Positions 19,239 through 27,739 of a stretch of DNA of 60,682 nt are shown piece by piece. This stretch comes from Spirochaetales bacterium. GTDB taxonomy: Bacteria > Spirochaetota > Spirochaetia > SZUA-6 > RPPD01. Position 1 is the stretch's first letter; each line of letters begins with the position of its first letter. Both the position numbers and the translations under genes were made by a program. The notes below the pieces were generated by a model, which ran no database searches, was not told the DNA's origin, and saw only the letters and a list, made by a program, of their open reading frames with translations. The stretch lies in NCBI GenBank assembly GCA_016934415.1, contig JAFGSW010000006.1, positions 1 through 60,682 of the forward strand. Direction: 5' to 3'.

Positions 19239-19547
19239 TCACTGACGGCCGGGCTTCTCCCCGTCCATGCCCGCCGCCCGGGCTTTTTCGATGAGTTCGA
19301 TCAGGCTTGAGATTTTCGAAGGCGGCGCTTCTCCCAGGTAAGAGATCTCGTCGGGCGCGAAACAAGCGGCCAGCCAGTCTTCCACCGGAAGCACGGCCCG
19401 CCAGCACTCCATGATCCGGGGACACGGCCGCCCCTCCCGCTCGGCGCGGCAATAGGCGAAGGTGAGGTCATGACCGAGGCGGCGGCAGCGGATTTCCCGG
19501 CCGTCGTACGATTCCATTCGCGTTTCATTTTTTCCATTTTCCGGCAT
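19239..19547 (-). CDS. Small conserved Cys-rich hypothetical protein
   Basis: 102 residues from the ATG at 19547, just after the trpB terminator, with GGGGTG as ribosome site. The middle carries four regularly placed cysteines: CRRLGHDLTFAYCR and then PCPRIMECW. Such an arrangement suggests a metal site or a redox pair. I recall similar small proteins of unknown function in other anaerobic bacteria but cannot name a family. No signal peptide or membrane helix. It is probably transcribed on its own or by read-through of trpB. Confidence 0.65.
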   Translation of the reverse strand: MPENGKNETRMESYDGREIRCRRLGHDLTFAYCRAEREGRPCPRIMECWRAVLPVEDWLAACFAPDEISYLGEAPPSKISSLIELIEKARAAGMDGEKPGRQ

Positions 19548-19560
19548 GCTGTCACCCCGT

Positions 19561-19592
19561 AAAAAAAAGGGGCCGGATATTCCTCCGGCCCC
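19561..19592 (-). terminator. Intrinsic terminator of trpB
   Basis: Leftward reading gives the stem GGGGCCGGA/TCCGGCCCC (nine bp, six-base loop) followed by eight T. It lies 17 bases after the trpB stop. This is a textbook terminator. Confidence 0.92.
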
Positions 19593-19608
19593 ATTGAAAG
19601 TCAACACA

Positions 19609-21000
19609 TTACCATTTTCCGGTTTTCACGGCTTTGGGCTTGGGCAGTTTATCCAGTTCCCTGAGCGAAGGGCCGAATTCGCTGTCCGGAAGCGGATAGT
19701 CCCTCAACTTGCCCTGGAGGTAGTTATCGTAGCCGGCCAAATCCATGAGGCCGTGTCCGCTGAAATTGAAGAGGATCACTTTCTTTTTCCCCTCCTCTTT
19801 CGCCTTCTTGGCCTCCTGAACGGCGGCGGCGATGGCGTGGCTGGTCTCCGGCGCGGGGATGATCCCCTCGGTGCGGGCGAAGAGCACAGCCGCCGCGTAA
19901 CACTCCAATTGACCGATGGCGCGCGGTTTCACCAGGCCTTCGACGATGGCCTGGCTCACCAGGGGCGCCATGCCGTGATAGCGCAGTCCGCCGGCGTGGA
20001 TCGGGGGCGGCACGAAGTCGTGGCCCAGCGAGTGCATGGGAAGGAGCGGCGTCATCTTGGCGGTGTCGCCGTGGTCGTAGACGAACGGGCCCCTGGTCAT
20101 GGTCGGACAGGATGAGGGCTCCACCGCGACGACCTCGATATTCGCACCGGCGATCTTGTCGGTCAAGAAGGGAAACGACAAACCCGCGAAATTACTGCCG
20201 CCGCCGGCGCAGGCGATGACGATGTCGGGCTTTTTCACGCCGATTTTCGCGAACTGCTTCTTCGTCTCCAGGCCGATGATCGTCTGGTGGAGCATGACAT
20301 GGTTGAGTACGCTCCCCAACGCGTAGCGGCTCTTGCCCGTCGAATCGGTGACCGCCGCCTCGACAGCCTCGCTGATGGCGATGCCCAGGGAACCGGGGGT
20401 ATCGGGGTGCTTGGCCAAAACGTCGCGGCCGGCCTTGGTCTCGGTCGAGGGGCTGGCCACGCAGTTGGCGCCCCAGGTCTGCATCATGATTTTGCGGAAA
20501 GGCTTCTGGTCGAAGCTGATGCGAACCATGTAGACCTTGCATTCCAGCCCGAAGAGCGCGCAGGCGAACGCCAAAGCGCTGCCCCACTGCCCGGCCCCTG
20601 TCTCGGTCGTGATCCGCTTGATCCCGAAGACCTTGTTGTAATAGGCCTGCGGCACGGCCGTGTTCGGCTTGTGGCTGCCCGGGGGAGAAAGGCTTTCGTT
20701 CTTGTAGTAGATTTCAGCCGGCGTATCCAGGGCCTTCTCCAACGAATACGCGCGATGGAGGGGCGACGGACGCCAGCGGGCCAAAATTTCAAGCACCGGC
20801 TCGGGGATGTCAATCCAGCGCTCCTGGCTCACCTCCTGTTCGATGATGTTCATGGGAAACACCGGGGCGAGCATGTCGGGAGAGATCGGCTTGCCGTCGG
20901 GCCCCAGGGGAGGCTGCATCGGCGACGGCAGATCGGCCGCCAGGTTGTACCATTGTCTCGGCATTTCGTCTTCGGTCAGATACACTTTGATCTGCATCAT
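19609..21000 (-). CDS. trpB: Tryptophan synthase beta chain, TrpB2 type
   Basis: 463 residues from ATG at 21000, preceded by AAAGGAG. The pyridoxal phosphate lysine is in GSHKPNTAV, the phosphate loop is [10 protein letters not shown], and [15 protein letters not shown] is typical of the TrpB2 branch, which is longer than TrpB1 (about 400) and usually lacks a TrpA partner. It joins indole and serine to make tryptophan, often as an indole-salvage enzyme. No other trp biosynthetic gene is nearby, but trpR lies immediately upstream in the same direction. That arrangement suggests regulation by tryptophan. Confidence 0.92.
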   Translation of the reverse strand: MMQIKVYLTEDEMPRQWYNLAADLPSPMQPPLGPDGKPISPDMLAPVFPMNIIEQEVSQERWIDIPEPVLEILARWRPSPLHRAYSLEKALDTPAEIYYKNESLSPPGSHKPNTAVPQAYYNKVFGIKRITTETGAGQWGSALAFACALFGLECKVYMVRISFDQKPFRKIMMQTWGANCVASPSTETKAGRDVLAKHPDTPGSLGIAISEAVEAAVTDSTGKSRYALGSVLNHVMLHQTIIGLETKKQFAKIGVKKPDIVIACAGGGSNFAGLSFPFLTDKIAGANIEVVAVEPSSCPTMTRGPFVYDHGDTAKMTPLLPMHSLGHDFVPPPIHAGGLRYHGMAPLVSQAIVEGLVKPRAIGQLECYAAAVLFARTEGIIPAPETSHAIAAAVQEAKKAKEEGKKKVILFNFSGHGLMDLAGYDNYLQGKLRDYPLPDSEFGPSLRELDKLPKPKAVKTGKW

Positions 21001-21064
21001 GCGCTCCTTTCTTCGCCGGGCGAGTGTCTGCTGTTCCCTGCCTCGGGCTGAGAGTTGAATTATA

Positions 21065-21148
21065 CCCACAAAGCTGCGCTTTGTCGGGTATTTCCGATGA
21101 TAACGATTTATCATACCGAGACTGAGCAAAGTCTCGGTATGATAAATC
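21065..21148 (-). promoter_or_regulatory. Two hairpins between trpR and trpB
   Basis: Immediately downstream of the trpR stop is a perfect 19-bp inverted repeat (21105-21123 and 21130-21148, arm GATTTATCATACCGAGACT, six-base loop). It is followed by a second, shorter hairpin at 21065-21088 (CCCACAAAG/CTTTGTCGGG with one bulge). Neither has a T run, so they are not simple terminators. Position in the trpB leader suggests an mRNA processing or attenuation role; this is inference. Confidence 0.6.
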
Positions 21149-21153
21149 AAAAA

Positions 21154-21459
21154 CTATTGAGTATAGAAGCGCCCTTCCTTCGGTCCCGAATTCAGGCTTT
21201 CCTCGATCACTCTTTTCAATGCCGATTTTTCTTTTTTCATTTCCCGCGAGCCGCGCGTGATCTTGCACAGGCTCACGCCGAGGTCTTCCGCGATCCTCCG
21301 CTGGCTTTTGCCGCGGCACAGGTCCTTGGAGAGCTTCCAGCGCAGCACGATCCGCTTCATCTCGCTCTTGGTCAGAAGCTGGCCCAGGAACCCCTCGATG
21401 AGCGACGGGTCCTTGATGCGCGCCAGCGCGCCCGCTATTTCAGCCAGTGACTTGTACAT
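21154..21459 (-). CDS. trpR: Trp repressor (TrpR)
   Basis: 101 residues from ATG at 21459 (MYKSLAEIAGALARIKDP). The helix-turn-helix region QRRIAEDLGVSLCKITRGSR ends with ITRGS, the signature of true TrpR rather than general YerC proteins. LLTKSEMKRIVLRWKLSKDL precedes it. TrpR binds operator DNA when loaded with tryptophan. The only candidate target here is trpB downstream. No Shine-Dalgarno is visible and the likely -10 is seven bases from the ATG, so the mRNA may be leaderless. A small palindrome GTTTCT..AGAAAC overlaps the promoter and could be an autoregulatory operator. Confidence 0.85.
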   Translation of the reverse strand: MYKSLAEIAGALARIKDPSLIEGFLGQLLTKSEMKRIVLRWKLSKDLCRGKSQRRIAEDLGVSLCKITRGSREMKKEKSALKRVIEESLNSGPKEGRFYTQ

Positions 21460-21466
21460 GTTTCTT

Positions 21467-21498
21467 TTTATAGAAACGAGTATGGAGGAAATTGTCAA
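21467..21498 (-). promoter_or_regulatory. trpR promoter, possibly leaderless
   Basis: TTGACA (21498-21493) and TATAAA (21472-21467) are separated by 20 bases, longer than ideal. Only seven bases separate TATAAA from the ATG. An inverted repeat GTTTCT/AGAAAC (21460-21477) covers the -10. Confidence 0.45.
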
Positions 21499-21509
21499 GG
21501 GGCTGCACT

Positions 21510-21695
21510 TGCCGAAAGAGGACACGAAGCTCACGAAGAGGACGAAGCGCACGAAGGAGGGAGAAAAAGATAAGAAAAGGAAATGATACTATATGAAAAA
21601 TTTTTCCCACTCCCGCCTTCATTTCCATTCTTCTCTTCCTTCGTGTTCTCCGTTTCCGGAGCCTGCCCCGAGCGCAGTCGAGGGGTGTCCTCTTA
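21510..21695. repeat. ACGAAG heptamer arrays plus CGCAGTCGAGG repeat
   Basis: At 21517-21565 purine-rich ACGAAG units repeat (gaggacacgaagctcacga and onward). At about 21637-21652 the reverse-complement type (cttccttcgtgttctccg) occurs, making an inverted pair around an AT-rich centre. It is followed at 21659-21686 by a CCTGCCCCGAGCGCAGTCGA-type repeat that recurs elsewhere in the window. Confidence 0.7.
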
Positions 21696-21715
21696 TAACG
21701 GCTCAAAGAGTGCAG

Positions 21716-21744
21716 TTGCGACGGACAAGCTAATCTTCTATACT
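21716..21744 (+). promoter_or_regulatory. Promoter of the LOG-family gene
   Basis: TTGCGA (21716-21721), 17 bases, TATACT (21739-21744). Seven bases later comes the ATG at 21752, with no room for a ribosome site, so a leaderless mRNA is predicted. Confidence 0.6.
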
Positions 21745-21751
21745 CACGGAC

Positions 21752-22456
21752 ATGGACCAGAATAAACCCCGACACGAGGACTTTGAGCTCCTCCAGACCC
21801 CTCTTACAGAGGAAGATTTCACCAACACCGACCCCTGGCGGGTGTTCCGTATTTTGGGGGAGTTCGTGCAGGGCTTCGACACGCTGTCCAAGCTCGGCGC
21901 GGCGGTGGCGATCTTCGGCTCGGCGCGGCTGCCGAAGGAGAACCGGTACTGGCAGGAGGCCGCCCTGACCGCGGAAATGCTTGCCCGTCGCGGGCTGTCG
22001 ATCATCACGGGCGGCGGGCCGGGGATCATGGAGGCCGCCAATTTCGGCGCCTCAAAGGAAAAAGGAAAGTCGGTGGGCTGCAATATCGAGCTCCCCTTCG
22101 AGCAGAAGCCGAATCCCCACCAGGACATCTCCTTGAGCTTCCACTACTTTTTCGTGCGCAAAATGATGTTCGTGAAATACTCGCTCGGCTTCGTCATTTT
22201 CCCCGGCGGCTTCGGCACCCTCGACGAGCTCTTCGAGGCCCTCACCCTCACCCAGACCGACAAGATCGCGCACTTCCCCATCGCCCTGTACGGCCGCGAG
22301 TACTGGTCCGGGCTCCTCGACTGGATACGCACCGTCCAGCTCCCGGCCGGCTGTATCAGTGAATCAGATTTCGACCTCCTCAAAGTCACGGACTCGCCCG
22401 ATGAGACGGTCGACTACATCATCACCGAGTGCAAGGCGCAGGGCTTCCTGAAGTGA
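21752..22456 (+). CDS. LOG family protein (nucleoside-5'-monophosphate phosphoribohydrolase-like)
   Basis: 234 residues. The Rossmann-like LOG fold is shown by VAIFGSARLP, IITGGGPGIMEAAN and the signature FPGGFGTLDELFE with catalytic Arg/Glu context. Family members, once misannotated as lysine decarboxylases, release ribose-5-phosphate from nucleoside monophosphates such as cytokinin ribotides or AMP/GMP. The N-terminal 40 residues add a helix pair as in the longer bacterial class. The physiological substrate here cannot be told. Confidence 0.9.
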   Translation: MDQNKPRHEDFELLQTPLTEEDFTNTDPWRVFRILGEFVQGFDTLSKLGAAVAIFGSARLPKENRYWQEAALTAEMLARRGLSIITGGGPGIMEAANFGASKEKGKSVGCNIELPFEQKPNPHQDISLSFHYFFVRKMMFVKYSLGFVIFPGGFGTLDELFEALTLTQTDKIAHFPIALYGREYWSGLLDWIRTVQLPAGCISESDFDLLKVTDSPDETVDYIITECKAQGFLK

Positions 22457-22479
22457 AGGTCGTCGGTCGGCGCGAATGA

Positions 22480-22590
22480 AGAGAGGGAACCACGGACAAT
22501 ACGGATGGGACGGATGGCACGGATAAGAGAAGAAGGAGAACTAGGGGAGAGGGGGAACCACCGATTACATCGATGCTACGGATAAAGGGA
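22480..22590. repeat. ACGGAT heptamer array, forward orientation
   Basis: Purine-rich sequence with repeated ACGGAT/ACGGAC units (gaaccacggacaatacggat and onward, then gctacggataaagg). It lies between the convergent LOG and discoidin genes. The reverse-complement array at about 24015-24068 lies on the other side of the discoidin gene. Confidence 0.75.
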
Positions 22591-22631
22591 GAGAAAAAAA
22601 CGGTTGAGCATAAGAACAAAAATGAGAATTA

Positions 22632-23711
22632 TCAATTTTCATTCTTTTCTTGCTGTCTTCTTAAAGTCTCTCGATAAGACTTTCTAAGTTTTTCAATCCG
22701 TTTCGCCGCATCGGGTTGGGGTAATATGCGTAACGTATAATCTCTTTTTGTGAGCAGCCGGAAATAAGAGTCTGTCGGAGCCAGGGGGCGTTCCTGGAAT
22801 ATCGACCAGCCGATATTCCAGGACATTTTTATTTTTTTGATAAAATACCGATAGTTTTCAAAATATGTGTTGACGACGATGTAGCTCGGTTGATCGATAC
22901 TTTTACCCAGGCCTTGAAACACCTCCCTCTCGGTGAAATCGACGGTGATTTCACGATTTTTCGCCTCCAGCCGCCATGTCCCTTTCATTATGGACCCGGT
23001 TTCGTCCGCTGATCGGATTGAGATACAAATAAAATCGGTAAAAAAGTAATAATACGTCGGGTACATTGAGCCTTCCGTCATTAAAAAGCCTGAGGGCGTT
23101 GAAAAAGCGGGGTTTTTTACAAGTAATTGCTTGAAGTCGTTCATTCCCCGTAAAGCTATCCTTTTTTTCCTGTAATAAAAAACAATTCCCGATATACATG
23201 TATCATCATAACGGTTGCCCGGAAATACCTCGCCAATAACGAATTCAGCGCTTATTATTTTCACGGCCGGAAATGTAAATCGCTTTATCTCCATGCCGTC
23301 GGTCAAATCGTAATTAGTTTCTAGGAAATCCCCCTTGGACTTTGTCCGATAACCGAATACAAGTTTCTTTATCCTATTGTTTGACGCATACCATCGCTTG
23401 TCGTAAAACCCCGGCATGATGGCAACGCCGTCAACCCAAATTTCATCAAAGAAATCGATGCGGACGGATTCATACTTCCCCTCGCCCTCGACTCCTTCGT
23501 TCCAAGCCGTCTTCGGATCCCCGTCGAAAGCCATGACCGGATGATAACGAAAGACGTTGCCCTTTTCCGACGTCACAAAGCTCGAGGCCCACACTTCGGC
23601 CACCTCCACCGAGTACCGCTCGGCCGGGTCGTGTTTGGGCTGTGACGTGATTGTGAACACGGGGATCATCAATAGGACGAATATTGTGAGACGGACAAAT
23701 CGTCTTTTCAT
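22632..23711 (-). CDS. Secreted discoidin/NADase-type glycan-binding domain protein
   Basis: 359 residues. The N-terminus has a basic start and a hydrophobic core typical of a signal peptide (FVRLTIFVLLMIPVFTI). Residues 35-160 carry the F5/8-type jelly-roll signature seen in NADase-type glycan-binding domains: EVWASSFVTSEKG, MAFDGDPKTAWNEGVEGEG, VRIDFFDEIWVDGVAI. The C-terminal 190 residues contain beta-rich sequence with no motif I recognise. GAGGAG lies six bases before the ATG. Such proteins are frequent in spirochaetes. The gene is visibly less GC-rich than its neighbours and is bracketed by inverted heptamer arrays, suggesting it moved as a cassette. Confidence 0.7.
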   Translation of the reverse strand: MKRRFVRLTIFVLLMIPVFTITSQPKHDPAERYSVEVAEVWASSFVTSEKGNVFRYHPVMAFDGDPKTAWNEGVEGEGKYESVRIDFFDEIWVDGVAIMPGFYDKRWYASNNRIKKLVFGYRTKSKGDFLETNYDLTDGMEIKRFTFPAVKIISAEFVIGEVFPGNRYDDTCISGIVFYYRKKRIALRGMNDFKQLLVKNPAFSTPSGFLMTEGSMYPTYYYFFTDFICISIRSADETGSIMKGTWRLEAKNREITVDFTEREVFQGLGKSIDQPSYIVVNTYFENYRYFIKKIKMSWNIGWSIFQERPLAPTDSYFRLLTKRDYTLRILPQPDAAKRIEKLRKSYRETLRRQQEKNEN

Positions 23712-23732
23712 CGCCTTCTCCTCATAACTTGA

Positions 23733-23738
23733 ATTATA
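23733..23738 (-). promoter_or_regulatory. -10 element of the discoidin gene
   Basis: A perfect TATAAT on the minus strand, 21 bases upstream of the ATG. No convincing -35 element stands 16-18 bases above it, so an activator may be needed. Confidence 0.45.
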
Positions 23739-23744
23739 TCATAG

Positions 23745-24112
23745 CGCGGCCTATCTGTTTATATTTTCCTCAACCCGTTTTTCCTTTCCTTTCTTCTCTG
23801 TGCTATCCAGCTTTCTTTTCGCCTGCTTTGTACTAAGCCCTCTTCCCCAGGCGGGCGAGACGCCCGCCCTCCAGTGTTTTCTCAGCAGCAGTTCCCCCTC
23901 CCTTTCCTTTTTTCCTTGTTTCTTGATTTCCTGGTTTCCTCAGCTTCCCCTCCTCCTTCATCGGCGCGATCGGTGGTTCCCCCTTCCTGGATTCCTGGAT
24001 TCCTAAGCCTCCCCTCCTTTCTTATCCGTGTTATCTATTCCTATCCGTGTCATCCGTGGTTCGCCCTCCTCGTTTGCTGAACGGAAACCGTCCCCACAGC
24101 GACAGAATTTCC
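23745..24112. repeat. Intergenic with dispersed repeats
   Basis: No gene is seen in this stretch. It contains pyrimidine-rich tracts, a GGCGGGCGAGACGCCCGCC hairpin near 23853-23871, and a reverse-orientation ACGGAT array at about 24015-24068 (cctatccgtgtcatccgtgg). Confidence 0.6.
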
Positions 24113-24141
24113 TTGACAGAAAGCCGCTTTTGGCAAATACT
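24113..24141 (+). promoter_or_regulatory. Promoter of the signalling operon
   Basis: TTGACA (24113-24118), 17 bases, AATACT (24136-24141, 4 of 6). Transcription would start near 24148, about 125 bases before the first gene at 24274. Confidence 0.55.
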
Positions 24142-24273
24142 ACCAGTATACAAAACCGGTCATTTTCCTCCCAAGTTTGGGCCTGATGCTTCACGAAAGT
24201 CGGTGTGCGGAACCGGAGTCCGGCCCGCGTGAGCGTCTCGCGTGCCGGTCTTCTCAGCGAAGAAGGGCGAAAG

Positions 24274-25422
24274 ATGGCGGGGAAACCACATCTTCTCATC
24301 GTTGAAGACAATCTCGACCACCAGGAGTTTTTCTCCGACTCGCTGTCTCCCCACTACGACATGAGCTTCTCGGTGTCCCCGGAGGAGTGCCTTTCCTCGC
24401 TCCACGAGCGGGGCGTCGACCTCGTCATTCTCGACTACCGGCTCCAGGAGGAATTCACGGGCCTCGACCTCCTCCGCACCATCGCCCTCCGCTACCCCAG
24501 CCTGCCGGTCATCATCGTCACGGCCTACGGGGACGAGGAGGTGGCCGCCCAGGCCATCCGGGCCGGCGCGCGCGATTACGTCAAGAAGACCCTCGACCAC
24601 ACGTACATCAAGCGGATCGCCGACGACATCAGAGACATCCTCTCCGCCCCCCCCTCCTCCCCGGCCGAGGAAAAGGCGGACCTGATCGATTTTTTATCCC
24701 GTCACCGCGCCGTATTTCGGGAGGACTGGCGGAGGAAAATCGAGGCGCTGAAGATAAAAATCGACCCCCGCCTCGAGGTGGCCGTGGATCGGGAGGACAG
24801 GGAGAGCCTGTTCAACGCCTTCCTCGCCGACCTGGAGAACGAGAGCGCGGTGCTGTGCCTCGCCATTCTTAAAAAAATCATCTGGACGGGACCTTTTCGG
24901 GCCGGCTCGCTCCTCACCGCGGAAATCCTCAACACGTCCCTGAAGGAAACCGCCCGCGACCTCATCCTCACGCGTTACCGCGGCCCGTTCGACGGCCCGG
25001 TGCGCTTCATGAAGCGCGTCGGCGCGCTCATCGACGAAAACGACCTCGAGCTCAGCCGCGAGTACGAAAAGATCGTGGCTGAATCGACCGACAACCTCCT
25101 GCGCATGGAACGGGTCTCCACCAAGCTCCTCCTCATGCGCACCCTTCAGCATGAAATCCGCCAGCCGCTCACCTACATCTACAATTCAATCGAGCTCCTG
25201 CTGGCGGGCGAGTACCGCGACTCCATGCCGCACATGTTCTCCACGATCCTCGATCAGGTGAAAAAAATCGAAAACCTCCTCTACGAGCTGGAAAAGGACT
25301 CGGAAACCCCGGTCAAGGACTACTCCGACAAGCTTCCGATCTTCGACGTCTCTCCGGAAACAGGCCTTTCGCCCGACGGGACCGGGCCGCGGGCCGGCGG
25401 CGGTCTCGAGGGGGAACCGTAG
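24274..25422 (+). CDS. Receiver + RsbRD-like domain + DHp (no ATPase domain)
   Basis: 382 residues from ATG at 24274, with GAAGGG upstream. Residues 1-125 are a receiver domain (LLIVEDN, VILDYRL with the phospho-Asp, VTAY, KK). Residues about 135-280 are a helical domain resembling the N-terminal domain of RsbR-type proteins and histidine kinases. Residues 285-335 carry a histidine-kinase H-box, LQHEIRQPLTYIYNSIELL, with His293, and the second DHp helix. After that there is only a 45-residue linker: no N, G1 or G2 box, so no ATP-binding domain. It cannot autophosphorylate. It could be a phosphotransfer protein or receive phosphate in trans from a neighbouring kinase. First gene of the operon; the next starts one base later. 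Confidence 0.85.
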   Translation: MAGKPHLLIVEDNLDHQEFFSDSLSPHYDMSFSVSPEECLSSLHERGVDLVILDYRLQEEFTGLDLLRTIALRYPSLPVIIVTAYGDEEVAAQAIRAGARDYVKKTLDHTYIKRIADDIRDILSAPPSSPAEEKADLIDFLSRHRAVFREDWRRKIEALKIKIDPRLEVAVDREDRESLFNAFLADLENESAVLCLAILKKIIWTGPFRAGSLLTAEILNTSLKETARDLILTRYRGPFDGPVRFMKRVGALIDENDLELSREYEKIVAESTDNLLRMERVSTKLLLMRTLQHEIRQPLTYIYNSIELLLAGEYRDSMPHMFSTILDQVKKIENLLYELEKDSETPVKDYSDKLPIFDVSPETGLSPDGTGPRAGGGLEGEP

Positions 25423-25423
25423 C

Positions 25424-27739
25424 GTGGAAAAGAAGAGGATCCTCGTGGTCGAGGACGAAAAAATCCTTCTCGACCTCTACACCACCGTGCTCCTGCGCCA
25501 GGGACGCAATCTCGTATTCGACGTCGAGAAGGCGGAAAGCGCCGAGCAGGCCCTCGCCGCCGCCGGCCGGCGCGATTTCGATCTCGTCATCACCGATTAC
25601 CACCTCCCCGGCGAGGACGGCATCACCCTCATCGGGAAGCTCAAGGCCGGCCACCCGGCGGCGGCCTTCATCCTGATCTCGGGCTACCTGTCGCAGGACG
25701 TCCAGAAATCCGCCTTCGCGGCCGGAGCCGACACGTGCCTGAAAAAGCCGTGCAGCATCGCCTCCATCCTCGAAACGGTTGAAAAGGCGCTGGCCCGCGA
25801 GGTGGTCGGGGCCCACGCTCCGACGGCTCCCGCTCCGATAACTCCCGACTCCTCCCCGGCGGAGCCGGAGCCCGCCCCGCCCGGCGCGGGCGAGGAACCC
25901 CTGCGGAGCTTCCTCGAGGATTTCGACGCGTGCGCGTTCTTCATCGACCGCTCCTTCAGGGTGCGCTCGGTGAACGCGCGCTTCGCCGAGGAATACGCGC
26001 CGCTCAAGGAATACTCGGGCTCCACCTGCCACGAGCTTCTCTACCGTTCCCCGGCGGTATGCCCGAGTTGCCCTTTCCACGAGCTGCGCGGGAAGCGGCT
26101 CCCCGGGCCGGTCCTCATCGATCGGAAGCTCGCGCTCGGGAGCGACGTCGTCGAGCGGATCGAACCCTGGCCGGAACAACCCGGCACGAACGGCTGCCGG
26201 GAGGGGATGGTGGTGAGCCTCATTCCCCGCCTGCCGGAAGCGGAAAAATCGGGAACCGCCGCGCCCGGCGGGAGGAGCGAGGGCAAAGACTTCTTCGTTC
26301 TGGCTCTGGACTCAGGCGGCCGCATCGTCTTCTCGGACGACCATTTCCCCCGCCTCCTCGGCCTTAAAAAAAGCGCCGTGCTCTCCCGTCCGATCACGGA
26401 CTTCCTCTATTCGTACTTTCTCCAATACCTGGCCAAGCAGGAGCTTGATTTCGCCGGCTTCGCCGCGGTCCACGGCGATCGGCCGGCGACGCTCGATTTC
26501 GTCCCGGGCCGGAATGGATCGCGGCATCCTTTCATCTGCGAATTCATCCGCCGCGACGCGGGGTTCCCGGCGGCCTGGGAGCTCATGCTCGTCGGCATGG
26601 ACATGGGCAGGCGGCTCGAGCTCTACCGCCTCATCGAATTCGAGCGCGAATCGCTCCATTCCCTGCGCTACGGGCAGTTCGATATGGTCATCACCATCGA
26701 CAAGGACTGCCGCATCAAGACGATCAACAAAGCCTGCCTGGCCAAGCTCGACGCCAAGCACCGGGAACTGGCGGACACCGATTTCCGCATCCTCCTCACC
26801 CATCCCCGCGACCGGCAGTCGTTCACGCATGGGATAGCACAGGCACAGGCGATGAAGGACGTCTTCAACCTGCGCCTCGACCTTTCCTTCCGCGGCCGCT
26901 CCAACCCCGTGCTCGTCAATATCAGCGCGGTCAGGGACTCGTTCAACGACGAATTAGGCTACGTCCTCGTGCTCCGGGACATTGAACGCCAGCTCAAGAT
27001 GGAGGCGACGCTCCGCCACGTGGAGCGCATGCAGGCCCTGGGCCAGCTCGCCGCGGGCACCGCCCACCAGATCAACAACTACACGAGCGCCATCATGGGA
27101 TCGGGCGACATTCTCCAGGAAATCATCGACCGCGCCCTCGGCGACCGTCCGGGGGAGCGGGAGGACGCCCTCGGCACGCTCGCCATCATCCAGGAGAGCA
27201 TCCAGAAGCTCACCGCGCTCACCAAGCACCTCACCGTCTTCGCCCGCGCCCAGCAGGCGCCCGTCATCTCGGCCGGCGACGTCAACCAGGTCGTGCGGGA
27301 CACCCTGGCGCTCGTCGCCACCCACGTCACCAAAAAATCGGTGGCCCTCCAGACCGTGATCGAGGAGAAACTGCCCGCCGTGTATTTCTCTCCCCTGCAC
27401 CTGGAGCAGGCGGTCCTGAACATCGTCATGAACGCCGTGGACGCGGTGGAGCGGCAGAAGGGCCGCGTCACCGTTTCCACCTTCCAGCTCCCCGGCTGGG
27501 TGTGCATTTCCGTGGCGGACAATGGCCCGGGCATTCCGGATGAGGTGCGCGACCGGATCTTCGAGGCCTTCGTCACCACCAAGCCGGCCGGGGTGGGCAC
27601 GGGCCTCGGTCTCAACGTGGCCCGGGACGTGCTGGAATCGATCAAGGGAACGATCGAGGTCGATTCGAGCCCGGAGCGGGGAACGACCATGACGATCAAA
27701 ATCCCGATTCTCGCCGAGGGGAAGGTGGTGGAGCGATGA
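25424..27739 (+). CDS. Hybrid histidine kinase (REC-PASx3-DHp-CA)
   Basis: 771 residues from GTG. Order: receiver (1-125; ITDYHLPGEDG), PAS-like domain about 165-275 with a Cys trio (C202, C213, C216 in CHELLYRSPAVCPSC), PAS about 290-400, PAS about 415-530, DHp about 535-605, CA about 640-765 (NIVMNAVDAV, ADNGPGIP, GTGLGLNVAR, all intact). The H-box is GTAHQINNYTSAIMG: His548 is present but the next residue is Gln rather than the usual Glu, which normally acts in catalysis. Soluble, so it senses a cytoplasmic cue; the Cys trio suggests redox or metal. Overlaps the next gene by four bases. Confidence 0.88.
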   Translation: MEKKRILVVEDEKILLDLYTTVLLRQGRNLVFDVEKAESAEQALAAAGRRDFDLVITDYHLPGEDGITLIGKLKAGHPAAAFILISGYLSQDVQKSAFAAGADTCLKKPCSIASILETVEKALAREVVGAHAPTAPAPITPDSSPAEPEPAPPGAGEEPLRSFLEDFDACAFFIDRSFRVRSVNARFAEEYAPLKEYSGSTCHELLYRSPAVCPSCPFHELRGKRLPGPVLIDRKLALGSDVVERIEPWPEQPGTNGCREGMVVSLIPRLPEAEKSGTAAPGGRSEGKDFFVLALDSGGRIVFSDDHFPRLLGLKKSAVLSRPITDFLYSYFLQYLAKQELDFAGFAAVHGDRPATLDFVPGRNGSRHPFICEFIRRDAGFPAAWELMLVGMDMGRRLELYRLIEFERESLHSLRYGQFDMVITIDKDCRIKTINKACLAKLDAKHRELADTDFRILLTHPRDRQSFTHGIAQAQAMKDVFNLRLDLSFRGRSNPVLVNISAVRDSFNDELGYVLVLRDIERQLKMEATLRHVERMQALGQLAAGTAHQINNYTSAIMGSGDILQEIIDRALGDRPGEREDALGTLAIIQESIQKLTALTKHLTVFARAQQAPVISAGDVNQVVRDTLALVATHVTKKSVALQTVIEEKLPAVYFSPLHLEQAVLNIVMNAVDAVERQKGRVTVSTFQLPGWVCISVADNGPGIPDEVRDRIFEAFVTTKPAGVGTGLGLNVARDVLESIKGTIEVDSSPERGTTMTIKIPILAEGKVVER

